Below, piece by piece: positions 14,743 to 23,472 of a stretch of DNA of 39,870 nt. The DNA is from a virus, in IMG/VR virus record IMGVR_UViG_3300020470_000056, positions 1-39,870 of that record. One strand, given 5' to 3'. The notes beneath the pieces are model-generated. The model had not been told where the DNA came from. It did not search any database and saw only the letters and a list, made by a program, of their open reading frames with translations. The position numbers and the translations under genes are program-made. Numbering within the stretch: the first letter of the stretch is position 1; each line of letters opens with the position of its first letter.

Positions 14743-14909
14743 ACGAATCAAAAGACAAATGGAATCGTGGAGTAGACTTATTTACAGAGTCTGTCTGGAA
14801 ACCTGACGAGAAACTTCGTCAATGTGCTCGCAATCAAGATTGTTATCAAGAGCTTATGGACGTCAGAGATGACGTGCTAAAATATTTAAAAACATTGAGA
14901 TGGAAATGA
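14733..14909 (+). CDS. small hypothetical protein between gp43 and uvsX
   Basis: 58 aa from ATG 14733, which overlaps the gp43 stop by 10 bases. It is acidic then basic and fully helical in look ([20 protein letters not shown], ending [13 protein letters not shown]) with two Cys. Not recognised. Its stop overlaps the start of uvsX, so it forms part of the gp43-uvsX transcript. Confidence 0.6.
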   Translation: MELDESKDKWNRGVDLFTESVWKPDEKLRQCARNQDCYQELMDVRDDVLKYLKTLRWK

Positions 14910-15910
14910 GTTTTCTAAAAGATATTGTCAAAGAAATTGGCAATGAATATGCAACAGTAGTATCAGACGAGCAGGATACGTCCTCATTCGTAGACACAGG
15001 TAGTTACATTTTTAATGGACTTGTATCTGGGTCGATTTATGGTGGTATTCCCTCTAATAAAATCACTGCTATTGCGGGTGAGTCTTCCACTGGTAAGACA
15101 TTTTTCTGTTTGAGTATAGTTAAACACTATCTCGAGAAAGACCCAGACGCAGGAGTAATTTACTTTGAATCTGAGTCTGCAATATCAAAAGAAATGATTG
15201 AGTCTCGTAACATCGATGCCAATCGTATGGTTGTTGTGCCTGTCACTACAGTGCAGGAGTTTCGCACTCAGTCACTAAAGATTCTTGACAAGTATCTGTC
15301 ACAACCTGAGGAGCAACGCAAACCTATGATGTTTGTTTTAGACTCTCTTGGTATGTTATCTACTACTAAAGAAGTAGAAGATGCTGAGGCAGGGAAAGAA
15401 ACAAGAGACATGACTAGAGCACAAATTGTTAAGTCAATTTTCCGTGTGTTGACACTTAAATTAGGCAAAGCAAATGTCCCTCTACTTGTCACTAATCATA
15501 CATATGATGTAGTGGGTGCTTACATACCTACAAAAGAAATGGGTGGAGGCAGTGGTCTTAAATACGCTGCAAGCACAATCATCTATCTTTCCAAGAGTAA
15601 GGAGAAAGATGGAAAAGAAGTGATTGGTAATTTAATAAAATGCAAAACAGCTAAGTCGAGGTTAACAAAGGAAAATGCACTTATTACAACTAGACTCTTC
15701 TATGACGAGCGTGGACTTGACAAGTATTACGGACTATTGGAGTTGGGTGAAAAGTATGGAGTCTTCCAGAAGCGGGGCAATAGGATTGTTGTTGGTGAAT
15801 CTTCCGTTTATCCTTCTGCTATTCTTGCCAACCCTGACAAATATTTCACCGAAGGAGTAATGCAGCAACTCGATGATGCTGCCAAGAAAGAATTCACCTA
15901 TGGAACTTAG
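14906..15910 (+). CDS. uvsX: UvsX, RecA-like recombinase
   Basis: 334 aa from ATG 14906 (ATGA overlap); ATG 14900, two residues earlier, is equally possible. Walker A is GESSTGKT at about residue 58-66 and Walker [10 protein letters not shown] near 143. The conserved loop regions [20 protein letters not shown] and the C-terminal acidic part match T4 UvsX. It forms ATP-dependent filaments on single-stranded DNA for strand exchange, recombination-dependent replication and repair. It sits between the polymerase and helicase in a replication cluster. Confidence 0.93.
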   Translation: MSFLKDIVKEIGNEYATVVSDEQDTSSFVDTGSYIFNGLVSGSIYGGIPSNKITAIAGESSTGKTFFCLSIVKHYLEKDPDAGVIYFESESAISKEMIESRNIDANRMVVVPVTTVQEFRTQSLKILDKYLSQPEEQRKPMMFVLDSLGMLSTTKEVEDAEAGKETRDMTRAQIVKSIFRVLTLKLGKANVPLLVTNHTYDVVGAYIPTKEMGGGSGLKYAASTIIYLSKSKEKDGKEVIGNLIKCKTAKSRLTKENALITTRLFYDERGLDKYYGLLELGEKYGVFQKRGNRIVVGESSVYPSAILANPDKYFTEGVMQQLDDAAKKEFTYGT

Positions 15911-16448
15911 AGAATACGTCAAGGTTTACGACGATATAGTTGACCCTAATGTCTGTAAAAATGCTATAGAGTTGTTTAACAAAGACGAGGCAGTAGTCCG
16001 TCTAGAAAAACCACAGATGTCATCACTTAATATAACTGAGAGGTCTGAGAAAGATGGAGACCACGATTGGAATGTGGTGCAGTCTGAATCTATCATGGCA
16101 ATCAAAGCATGTGCACAGCAGTATGCTATGGAAGTCAAGGTAGATAAGTATTGGCCAACAGAAAACCGTCTTGAGCAAATCAAGATGCATAAATTCGTGG
16201 CAGAGGAAGGGGATAGTTTCCCCACTCACATTGATGTAGGTAACTATGAGTCTGCTAGGAGGTTTGCAACCTTTGTTATATTCCTAAACGATACTGATGA
16301 AGGAGTATACTTTGACACGTTAGACTATAAAGTATCTGCAAAGACAGGTAGGATAATGTTGTTTCCATCTTCATGGCAGTATCCATATACAGACTTAGCA
16401 GCAGATGATGACAAGTATATGATAACCACATACCTACACTATGTTTGA
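15900..16448 (+). CDS. 2OG-Fe(II) oxygenase-like protein, distal His not evident
   Basis: 182 aa from ATG 15900, 11 bases inside the uvsX end. It has the prolyl-4-hydroxylase-like layout: [17 protein letters not shown] at the start, HID (H110/D112) in [11 protein letters not shown], strand [18 protein letters not shown], then [16 protein letters not shown] and [13 protein letters not shown] with a Lys where the 2OG carboxylate would bind. The distal metal His expected after the PSSW segment is missing (QYPYT there). It may be inactive, use another residue, or bind metal with a later His (YLHY). Confidence 0.65.
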   Translation: MELREYVKVYDDIVDPNVCKNAIELFNKDEAVVRLEKPQMSSLNITERSEKDGDHDWNVVQSESIMAIKACAQQYAMEVKVDKYWPTENRLEQIKMHKFVAEEGDSFPTHIDVGNYESARRFATFVIFLNDTDEGVYFDTLDYKVSAKTGRIMLFPSSWQYPYTDLAADDDKYMITTYLHYV

Positions 16449-17046
16449 ATTCAATACTCACCCACCGATGGTTTCACACGTGCAAGGGTCACCAGTGTAT
16501 ATCATTGATGATTTCTATAAGTATCCTGAGGAGGTTGAGGATTTATTTTGGGAGAATGAATTAAGATATCACAAAGAAGATGACCCAGGTTATAATGGTA
16601 AGTTATTCCATGACATGAGACATCATTTTCCGCATGATGACCTGTGGGAAGTTGGAGAATATTTACTTGACATATGTGGTGCAAAGTATCATGGGTCAGG
16701 TCGTGATTGTTTGAGTAATGTATTTGAATATGAAGGCAACGACCACATTGATAACTATTGGTATCCACATCTAGATGCAGGGTATACAGCATTGATATAC
16801 TTTGAGGGCACAGGCACTAACTTGTATGCTACACCCAATCAGTTTGAAGTTGAAGACTGTGATTCAATACCAGAGCATGTCAAACCATGGCGGTCTAAAG
16901 AAGATTATGAATTGCTGTTGACATTCGAGGGTAAGTACAATAGACTTGTGCTATTCAACGGAAAGAAATTTTATCACGGAGCAGATATTTACTACTCCCC
17001 AGTCAAACGTTTCAACCAAGTATTATTTTTTACAGATGAGCCTTAA
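16441..17046 (+). CDS. 2OG-Fe(II) oxygenase-like protein, HxD type
   Basis: 201 aa. A full facial triad is visible: HLD (H110/D112) in WYPHLDAGYTALIYF, distal H179 in NGKKFYHGAD, and a following Arg in PVKRFNQVLFF that would hold 2-oxoglutarate. The region before is rich in His/Asp (FHDMRHHFPHDDLWE). It is one of the more canonical members of the window's oxygenase set. It overlaps the preceding oxygenase by 8 bases and gp41 by 11, so both are placed in the replication transcript. Confidence 0.72.
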   Translation: MFEFNTHPPMVSHVQGSPVYIIDDFYKYPEEVEDLFWENELRYHKEDDPGYNGKLFHDMRHHFPHDDLWEVGEYLLDICGAKYHGSGRDCLSNVFEYEGNDHIDNYWYPHLDAGYTALIYFEGTGTNLYATPNQFEVEDCDSIPEHVKPWRSKEDYELLLTFEGKYNRLVLFNGKKFYHGADIYYSPVKRFNQVLFFTDEP

Positions 17047-18409
17047 GATAGAAGAAGTAGCACTAAGTAAACTCATATTAAATGAGCCTTATGCAAGAAA
17101 GGTTTTACCATTTGTAAAACCAGAGTATTTTGACGCATTTACTAATCGTGTCCTCTTCGATACACTTAGTGAATACATTAATAAGTTTGATACTACACCT
17201 GAGCCTAACGCTCTCAAGATTGAGATAGAAAAAAGGAAAGATATTACTGAAGAAATCTATCAAGAGATAGAAAACTTCTTAGATAACCTTGACACAGACC
17301 ATTACAATGATGAATGGTTAGTTGACACAACTGAAAAATGGTGCAAGGAGCGTGCTATATACTTGGCACTGATGGAATCCGTTAAGATTGCTGACGGACA
17401 AGATAAAACACGTACAAAAGATGCTATACCTAGCATCATGTCCGATGCACTAGGTGTTTGTTTTGATGAATCAGTAGGACATGATTACATCTCAGACGCT
17501 GATGACAGATACGATTTCTACCATAGAAAAGAAGAAAAAGTCCCCTTTGATTTGGACTACCTTAACAAAATTACCAAAGGTGGTCTCCCTAATAAGACTC
17601 TCAACATCGCTCTTGCTGGTACGGGTGTCGGGAAGTCTTTATTCATGTGCCATGTCGCTAGTTCCTGTCTCTTACAGGGGCGCAACGTTCTCTACATTAC
17701 ATGTGAAATGGCAGAGGAGAAGATTGCAGAGCGAATTGATGCCAACCTCCTCGACATCCCAATCCAACAACTCCAAGACCCCTTACTGACAAAGCAAAAG
17801 TATCGTGCTAAGATAGATGTGTTGAAGAAAAAGACACAGGGTAAACTTGTTATCAAAGAATACCCTACTGCTTCTGCACATGTGGGTCATTTCAAAGCAC
17901 TCTTAAATGAGTTGTCATTGAAGAAAGGATTTCATCCTGAGATTATATTCGTAGACTACCTAAACATATGTGCTAGTAGTAGATACAAAGGCACTATCGT
18001 AAACTCATACACATATGTAAAAGCAATCGCTGAGGAGTTACGTGGACTAGCAGGAGAATATAATGTGCCTATCTTGTCTGCTACACAGACTACTAGGTCT
18101 GGTTATGGTAACTCTAACGTAGAGATTACTGACACCAGTGAATCTTTTGGTCTTCCTGCTACTGCTGACTTGATGTTTGCTCTCATATCTACAGAAGATA
18201 TGGAAGAGTTGAATCAAATTATGGTCAAGCAGTTGAAGAATAGATACAATGACCCCACTGTATACAAGAGGTTTGTCTTAGGTATTGACAGACAGAAGAT
18301 GAGGTTGTATGATTGTGAGCAGGGTGCTCAAGATAACATCATAGATGCAGGAGATACTCCTCAAACATTTACAGATACTAAAAAATCATTTGACGGATTT
18401 AAAATTTAA
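17036..18409 (+). CDS. 41: replicative DNA helicase gp41 (DnaB-like)
   Basis: 457 aa from ATG 17036. Walker A is AGTGVGKS at about residues 192-200, Walker B EIIFVDYLNIC near 303, followed by a sensor/arginine-finger region (LSATQTTRSGYGNSN), all typical of the hexameric 5'-3' helicase of T4 phages. It travels on the lagging strand and recruits primase gp61. The N-terminal 150 residues form the helical collar domain. Length matches T4 gp41 (about 475). Confidence 0.93.
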   Translation: MSLKIEEVALSKLILNEPYARKVLPFVKPEYFDAFTNRVLFDTLSEYINKFDTTPEPNALKIEIEKRKDITEEIYQEIENFLDNLDTDHYNDEWLVDTTEKWCKERAIYLALMESVKIADGQDKTRTKDAIPSIMSDALGVCFDESVGHDYISDADDRYDFYHRKEEKVPFDLDYLNKITKGGLPNKTLNIALAGTGVGKSLFMCHVASSCLLQGRNVLYITCEMAEEKIAERIDANLLDIPIQQLQDPLLTKQKYRAKIDVLKKKTQGKLVIKEYPTASAHVGHFKALLNELSLKKGFHPEIIFVDYLNICASSRYKGTIVNSYTYVKAIAEELRGLAGEYNVPILSATQTTRSGYGNSNVEITDTSESFGLPATADLMFALISTEDMEELNQIMVKQLKNRYNDPTVYKRFVLGIDRQKMRLYDCEQGAQDNIIDAGDTPQTFTDTKKSFDGFKI

Positions 18410-19059
18410 TGGCTGATTTTACTAACCAATTTGACCCTAAAAAGGGTGACCAAGATGCTGCTGCAGAGCGTATCAATAGTGCTGCTAGAGATAAAGTAGA
18501 CGAAGCACAAGAGAAAGTAAAGGCAACTGAGGCAGAAACTCCCAAGACACCCGAAGAAATGGGTAAGAAGATGGGTAGTGCACCTAAGTCTAAGAAGAGG
18601 TTAGATAAGAAACTAGAAGAGAAGAAGAAAGCAGAGAAGGAAGGTCCTAAGAAATTTGAAGTAGACTTAGATAAGTATACTGAGTTTGTTGACAGGGTAA
18701 CATCAGACCCTAGTAAAGACTTCCAAGCATTGATGGAAAGATATGCTGAGTTGAAATCACAAGGATGTAACATCCAACGTCTTGACACTGCTGCATCAGG
18801 TATGTCTGCTGAAGCAGGAGAGTTTATGGAGATTGTAAAGAAACTAAAGTTTCAAGGAAAGGATTTCAATGCAGCAAACAAAGAGCACTTGACTAAAGAG
18901 TTGGGTGATATTATGTGGTATGTTGCACAGGCATGTCTAGCATTAGGTGTGAGGTTTGATGAGGTAATTTATATCAATACACTTAAACTAGCAGCACGTT
19001 ATCCAGGCGGTATGTTTGAGACTAATTACTCAGAGAATAGAGCACCTGGTGATATCTAG
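18409..19059 (+). CDS. mazG: MazG-like nucleotide pyrophosphohydrolase with charged N-terminal extension
   Basis: 216 aa. The MazG fold occupies about residues 125-205: SGMSAEAGEFMEIVKKLKF with the first metal-binding Glu cluster, then KELGDIMWYVAQACLAL with the second E..D pair. The N-terminal 85 residues are low-complexity, Lys/Glu-rich and probably disordered. Cyanophage MazG enzymes characterised so far cleave dGTP and dCTP, fitting recycling of GC-rich host nucleotides, rather than ppGpp. The start shares a base with the gp41 stop (TAATG). Confidence 0.88.
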   Translation: MADFTNQFDPKKGDQDAAAERINSAARDKVDEAQEKVKATEAETPKTPEEMGKKMGSAPKSKKRLDKKLEEKKKAEKEGPKKFEVDLDKYTEFVDRVTSDPSKDFQALMERYAELKSQGCNIQRLDTAASGMSAEAGEFMEIVKKLKFQGKDFNAANKEHLTKELGDIMWYVAQACLALGVRFDEVIYINTLKLAARYPGGMFETNYSENRAPGDI

Positions 19060-19664
19060 TGCAGTATATAGTCCCCTCTAACTTAGGATGGCTAGAAGAT
19101 AAACTAAGTCCAAAGGAGATAAAACTTCTTTGGAATTATATTCTTGAGGCAAATGTAAATGCCAAACCTAATTTGGTAGGACATCTACATGAGAGTTTAT
19201 ATTTAAAGGATAAGAAGAATCAATTTTTTGATAGGACATTAATACAATACTGTAGTCATTACGCATTTAAGTTTGGTAATCAAGGAGATAAGATACCTAC
19301 TACAGGACAGCATCAGATGTGCTTGGAAAGTTTCTGGGTCAATAGGATGAGAAAGTATGACTTCAATCCTTTCCACAATCATTTTGGTGTGTATAGTTTT
19401 GTCATATGGTTAGACATACCTACAGATTATGCAGAGCAGTATGCAACTACCGAAGCAAATGACGGTGGCTCTGCATCTAATTTTGAGTTTATGTATCCCA
19501 ACATACTAGGAGAGATAACAACATATAAGTATCAACTAAGTAAAGAATCAAACGGCACTATACTATTCTTCCCATCTAAATTAATGCATGGTGTATATCC
19601 ATTCTATAATTGTGATGATGAAAGGATTTCTATATCAGGAAATATAGCTATAAAAACAGACTAA
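19059..19664 (+). CDS. 2OG-Fe(II) oxygenase-like protein (GTG start)
   Basis: 201 aa from a GTG that overlaps the mazG stop. Core: ESFWVNRMRKYDFNPFHNHF with H106 and H108, strand GVYSFVIWLDIP, long insertion, then GTILFFPSKLMHGVYPF with distal H177 and DERISISGNI with the candidate 2OG-binding Arg. This is the same TIGR02466-like layout as the left-end genes. Substrate unknown. Confidence 0.78.
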   Translation: MQYIVPSNLGWLEDKLSPKEIKLLWNYILEANVNAKPNLVGHLHESLYLKDKKNQFFDRTLIQYCSHYAFKFGNQGDKIPTTGQHQMCLESFWVNRMRKYDFNPFHNHFGVYSFVIWLDIPTDYAEQYATTEANDGGSASNFEFMYPNILGEITTYKYQLSKESNGTILFFPSKLMHGVYPFYNCDDERISISGNIAIKTD

Positions 19665-19672
19665 ATACTTGC

Positions 19673-20443
19673 ATGACAAGAAAACAAGACACCGAGCCCC
19701 TCTTTGATGGAGAAGGTGTAGGTGCAATACCTATTGGTAAAAGCAACGCAGGATTCCTATACGAGAGTAGTCTCATTAAGTCTCTAAGGAGTCAAGGATT
19801 TACTGTGTCTGACCCTGCGGGTGCTGACTCTTCTAAGGCTGACCTTGAGTTAACAAAGGGAGCTAACATAGTAAAGTTTGAATTGAAAGAAAAATTATCT
19901 GCTGACTTTGCTCAGATGAATTTTGATTTCGATACCACTCGTAAAGAGTTTTACATTGACAAGACCAAATCAACAGCAAAGAAAGAAGCAGCACAGACCA
20001 TGATAGGTATTGCTGAGTCCTATGGCATTATCAGACAAGCAAATGACCATTGGAAACCTCAGAAGAATATGCCTGCTAAGTTTGTCCTTCCACCAAACGC
20101 AACTTTCAAGGAGAGAGATAAGTCTAGGAAACTAGATTTAAAAAGATTTCCAGACAAATTTTTAGGACAAGGTTTAGGACCTGCTCGTGAGGTTGAGAAA
20201 TATTATAACTCAAAGAATACGTATTACATACAGGTAAAGGGAAAGGGTCTATATTATATGGGTAAAGACCCTGAGAAATATGGATGCCCTCGCTTCTCTG
20301 ATTCTTGTGCTGACAGCAGCATTAGAATTCGTATCAAAACTAACTCAGCATCTAAAGGTCGATGGTCATTCTTGATGGCACTTAAGATTAGTAGACTCAG
20401 ACCAAGTCCTATGAATCTAGATTTAGATGCGTCCTTCTTGTAA
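19673..20443 (+). CDS. hypothetical protein, possible PD-(D/E)XK-like nuclease
   Basis: 256 aa. The region around residues 25-85 reads GFLYESSLIKSLRSQGF, AGADSSKADLELTKG and IVKFELKEKLSADFAQMNFD. This resembles the order of a restriction-endonuclease fold: helix with Glu, Asp of the first strand, then ELK on the second strand. The rest is basic and unassigned. If correct it would cut or process DNA; equally it may be an inactive structural relative. It lies between MazG/oxygenase and the structural block and is followed by 60 bases without a gene. Confidence 0.55.
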   Translation: MTRKQDTEPLFDGEGVGAIPIGKSNAGFLYESSLIKSLRSQGFTVSDPAGADSSKADLELTKGANIVKFELKEKLSADFAQMNFDFDTTRKEFYIDKTKSTAKKEAAQTMIGIAESYGIIRQANDHWKPQKNMPAKFVLPPNATFKERDKSRKLDLKRFPDKFLGQGLGPAREVEKYYNSKNTYYIQVKGKGLYYMGKDPEKYGCPRFSDSCADSSIRIRIKTNSASKGRWSFLMALKISRLRPSPMNLDLDASFL

Positions 20444-20503
20444 CCAGTTAAATAAGTGTCCACTAACCTACCCACTCGCTCCATAGTATAGTATAATATA
20501 GTC

Positions 20504-21700
20504 ATGGCAAAGAATACCCACCTAGAGCATTTAGAAGATGACATATTTAACTCTGGTTATAATGGTGCTACTAATAGCATTAATTTTCTTGTAGGTCTAC
20601 GAGACATGTTGACCACAGGTAAGGGTGGTAGTAACATGAAGGTCACAGTTAAGTGGGACGGTGCTCCTGCTATAGTTTGTGGCACAGACCCTGAGACAGG
20701 AGAGTTTTTCGTAGGTAATAAGTCAGTATTCAATAAGTCTACACCTAAAATTTGTTACACTGATGGTTTCATAGACGAGCACTACCCTGACAGTGGACTT
20801 AATAAGATACTTAAGAAGTGTCTAAAACATTTGATGAGACTACCTATTGATGGTGTCATACAGGGAGACCTTTTGTATGAGCAGAGACCTAAGATTGCTT
20901 CTATGAATGGAAAGAGGTGTTATGTTTTTAAACCAAATACTATCACATACTGTGTCGAAGTAGACTCTGAGATGGGTAGGAAGATAGCGAAGAGTGAAAT
21001 AGGAATTGTATTTCATACAAAATACAGTGGGTCAAGTATAGGTGCAATGTCAGCAGGGTTTGGTGTCAATGTCAAACCATTACAAGGTGTAGACAGTGTG
21101 GCAGTATTCTCCTCAGAGTTTACTAATGTAAATGGTATGGCAAACCTATCTCCTGCAGAGTTGTCTAAGATAAACTTAACCATAGCATCTGCTAAACGTA
21201 ACCTCAGTGGTGGACGTAAGTTTCTTAGCACTATCAACAAGGAGACAGGGTCTTTTGCTTACAACGCATTGTTTAAAATGTATTTCAACCAAGTAATACG
21301 CTCAGGAAAGATACCAAACAACTCAACTTCTATGGCAAAGGGGTATATTTCCTTTGTAGATGCACGTTTTAAGGCAGAAATTGCTAAGAAAAAGACTGCT
21401 AAGGCACAGAAAGACTGGTCTGATAGAGCTGATAAGGCTCTTGCTTATCTAAATAGTAATAAGTCTGTTATGTATTCCGCACTTAGCGGTTTCAAAGACC
21501 TTATGACTGCCAAAGAGCAAATCATAAATAAACTGAAGAAAATAGAAGGTGTCGGCACTTTCTTAGAAGATGAAAATGGTTACAAGGTAACCAGTCCAGA
21601 AGGTTTTGTTGCTATTAAGGATGGCAATGCACTTAAACTGGTCGATAGATTAGAATTTTCTAGAGCAAACTTCACCGTCGCAAAAGATTGGGGTAAATGA
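20504..21700 (+). CDS. ligase/nucleotidyltransferase-like protein
   Basis: 398 aa. VTVKWDGAPAIVCG near residues 47-60 has the KxDG motif I of covalent nucleotidyltransferases (DNA/RNA ligases, capping enzymes). DGVIQGDLLYEQ near 116 resembles motif III/IIIa and VFHTKYSG near 169 a later core strand. The C-terminal half is Lys-rich and helical. Homologues in T4-like phages, as I recall, are annotated as ligase-like or of unknown function. It ends in an ATGA overlap with a HIGH-type nucleotidyltransferase, so the two probably act together. Confidence 0.65.
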   Translation: MAKNTHLEHLEDDIFNSGYNGATNSINFLVGLRDMLTTGKGGSNMKVTVKWDGAPAIVCGTDPETGEFFVGNKSVFNKSTPKICYTDGFIDEHYPDSGLNKILKKCLKHLMRLPIDGVIQGDLLYEQRPKIASMNGKRCYVFKPNTITYCVEVDSEMGRKIAKSEIGIVFHTKYSGSSIGAMSAGFGVNVKPLQGVDSVAVFSSEFTNVNGMANLSPAELSKINLTIASAKRNLSGGRKFLSTINKETGSFAYNALFKMYFNQVIRSGKIPNNSTSMAKGYISFVDARFKAEIAKKKTAKAQKDWSDRADKALAYLNSNKSVMYSALSGFKDLMTAKEQIINKLKKIEGVGTFLEDENGYKVTSPEGFVAIKDGNALKLVDRLEFSRANFTVAKDWGK

Positions 21701-22815
21701 ATTTTTTAGAATTTATAACTGAGGCAACCAAGAGTGCGTCTCAACAAAACAAACCTAAGAAACCCACGACAAGTCAAAAAGGTCAGAAGACTTCTGGTAA
21801 CCTAGAGGACAAGCATGTTGCTATTACTTTTGGTCGCTTTAATCCTCCTCACGCTGGCCATGGCAAGTTACTTGATGCTGTCAAGTCGCACGGAGGGGAC
21901 TCGGGAAACTATAGAATCTACCCATCCCGTAGTCAGGATCACAAAAAGAATCCGTTATCCGCACAACAAAAAGTAGACCACATGAGGAAGTTATTTCCCT
22001 CACACAAGGACAAGATTCAAAACAATGAAGCACATAGAAATATATTTGATATAATGCGTGACCTACATGATGAAGGTCATGAGCATTTAACAATGGTGGT
22101 AGGAGACGATAGAGTAAAAGAGTTTGAGAAGTTGACTAACAAATATAATGGAGTGCATTATAACTTTAAGACTATCAATATCAAATCAGCAGGGGCAAGA
22201 GACCCTAATAGTGATGACCCTATAGAAAAGTTGTCAGCATCTGGAATGCGTAAGCATGCTAGTGGTGATGACCATGCCTCATTCCATGCAGGCATGCCTA
22301 AGGGTGTCTCCTCAAAGCATTCCAAACAGATGATGGCAGATGTGAAGACTGGAATGACTCCACCACCTAAGAAGGAGAAGACCAAGAAGTCAATCAAAGA
22401 GTTGACACTCTGGGAGTATGCACCTAAGTTAGATGCAGATTCGTTTAGAGATTTCTATATGCTAAACCATATCTTTAAGGTAGGTGCTATAGTAGAGCAC
22501 GATGACACTGGACTAATCGGAAAGGTTGTGCATCGTGGCACTAATCATGTCGTATTCCAAATGCCAGATGGCAATGAGGAAAAGGTATGGTTAAAGAATA
22601 TAACTGAAGTGGAAGACCCACGTGCTGCATGGGCTCGTGCTGCTGATACCACCAAACTCCAACACAATTATTCTGCTGATGATGGCAGTGGTAATGACTG
22701 GAAGGCAGGTACAGACAACTATAGAATGGCATTACAAGCAATGACTCCAGGACAATCTGTAGTCAGTTTTACAGATTTTCAACAACGTATTAGAAACTCT
22801 GCTAAGACTAAATAA
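21697..22815 (+). CDS. HIGH-motif nucleotidyltransferase with capsid-targeting-like N terminus
   Basis: 372 aa. Residues about 45-60 contain ITFGRFNPPHAGHGKLL, the cytidylyltransferase/NMN adenylyltransferase signature, and KLSASGMRK near 180 corresponds to the second nucleotide-binding motif. The protein begins MNFLEFITEA, close to the T4 capsid-targeting sequence MKTYQEFIAEA of internal head proteins, with I-T-E fitting the gp21 protease rule. It may therefore be packaged in the head and injected. The C-terminal third has a small SH3-like block (GAIVEHDDTGLIGKVVHRG) seen in other phage structural proteins. Confidence 0.75.
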   Translation: MNFLEFITEATKSASQQNKPKKPTTSQKGQKTSGNLEDKHVAITFGRFNPPHAGHGKLLDAVKSHGGDSGNYRIYPSRSQDHKKNPLSAQQKVDHMRKLFPSHKDKIQNNEAHRNIFDIMRDLHDEGHEHLTMVVGDDRVKEFEKLTNKYNGVHYNFKTINIKSAGARDPNSDDPIEKLSASGMRKHASGDDHASFHAGMPKGVSSKHSKQMMADVKTGMTPPPKKEKTKKSIKELTLWEYAPKLDADSFRDFYMLNHIFKVGAIVEHDDTGLIGKVVHRGTNHVVFQMPDGNEEKVWLKNITEVEDPRAAWARAADTTKLQHNYSADDGSGNDWKAGTDNYRMALQAMTPGQSVVSFTDFQQRIRNSAKTK

Positions 22816-22845
22816 AAACAGTAAGACCAATCAGGTGTTATAAAA

Positions 22846-23472
22846 ATGAAACTAGAAATGTTAGTGTCTGCAGCTTTGATGGACTATAGTCCAACTGAGC
22901 AGTCATATATTCTTAAGGCGGTTGAGGAAGATAAACTTCCTGAGACTAAGCGTCTCCACGATGGTGTAATGAAAGTCATGGAAGTCCTTGACACATTCGA
23001 GCCAGTGGTAGAAGGATATGCAGGCTTCGACGTAGACAGAGAAACTGTCAAGAAAAAGAAAGCAGAGCATAAGGATGACCGTAACATAGGTCGTGTCGTA
23101 TCCTCAGGAGGAAACTCCATGCTCATCACAGGACGTAAGGCTGATGGTCGTTACATTGTTGTCGGAAAGAAAGGAGAGAAGACAGCAAAAGAGGCAGGCG
23201 ATTTAGGTGTAACTGCTAAGGAGAGTGTAGTAGGTGTAGACATTGATGATGTACATCAACTCATGTTAGAAGGACTCAAGCAGGCACGTAAAAACGTTGG
23301 TGCATCTACATGTTGGAAAGGTTACAAAGCAAAGGGCACTAAGATGAAGGGTGGAAAACAAGTCCCTAATTGTGTCAAAGAAGAAGAAAAACCTTCTGAC
23401 TTTATAAATAAATTGTCTAAGTCGGGACTATTTACCGATGCAGAGTTGGAAAAAATGAGAGAGGTAGACTAA
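22846..23472 (+). CDS. probable virion or head-associated protein
   Basis: 208 aa, charged, no signal. A glycine-containing strand block NIGRVVSSGGNSMLITGRKA, then DGRYIVVGKKG (about residues 85-110) resembles the SH3-like module of the preceding protein. The C terminus has WKGYKAKGTKMKGGKQVPNC followed by an acidic tail. Location between the nucleotidyltransferase and other charged structural candidates suggests a head or internal protein. No activity is evident. Confidence 0.65.
   Translation: MKLEMLVSAALMDYSPTEQSYILKAVEEDKLPETKRLHDGVMKVMEVLDTFEPVVEGYAGFDVDRETVKKKKAEHKDDRNIGRVVSSGGNSMLITGRKADGRYIVVGKKGEKTAKEAGDLGVTAKESVVGVDIDDVHQLMLEGLKQARKNVGASTCWKGYKAKGTKMKGGKQVPNCVKEEEKPSDFINKLSKSGLFTDAELEKMREVD

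Noticed and set aside
20492-20497. TATAAT upstream of the ligase-like gene
   Set aside because: No -35 box at 16-18 bases; too close to the ATG (6 bases) for a useful leader.
22158-22741. minus-strand ORFs within the nucleotidyltransferase gene
   Set aside because: Shadows of the coding strand; short, low-complexity, no signal.
22803-22815. CTAAATA at the end of 21697-22815 as late promoter
   Set aside because: It consists of the last codons and stop (ACT AAA TAA), so the match may be due to coding; kept out for lack of other support, as for the same string at 19660.
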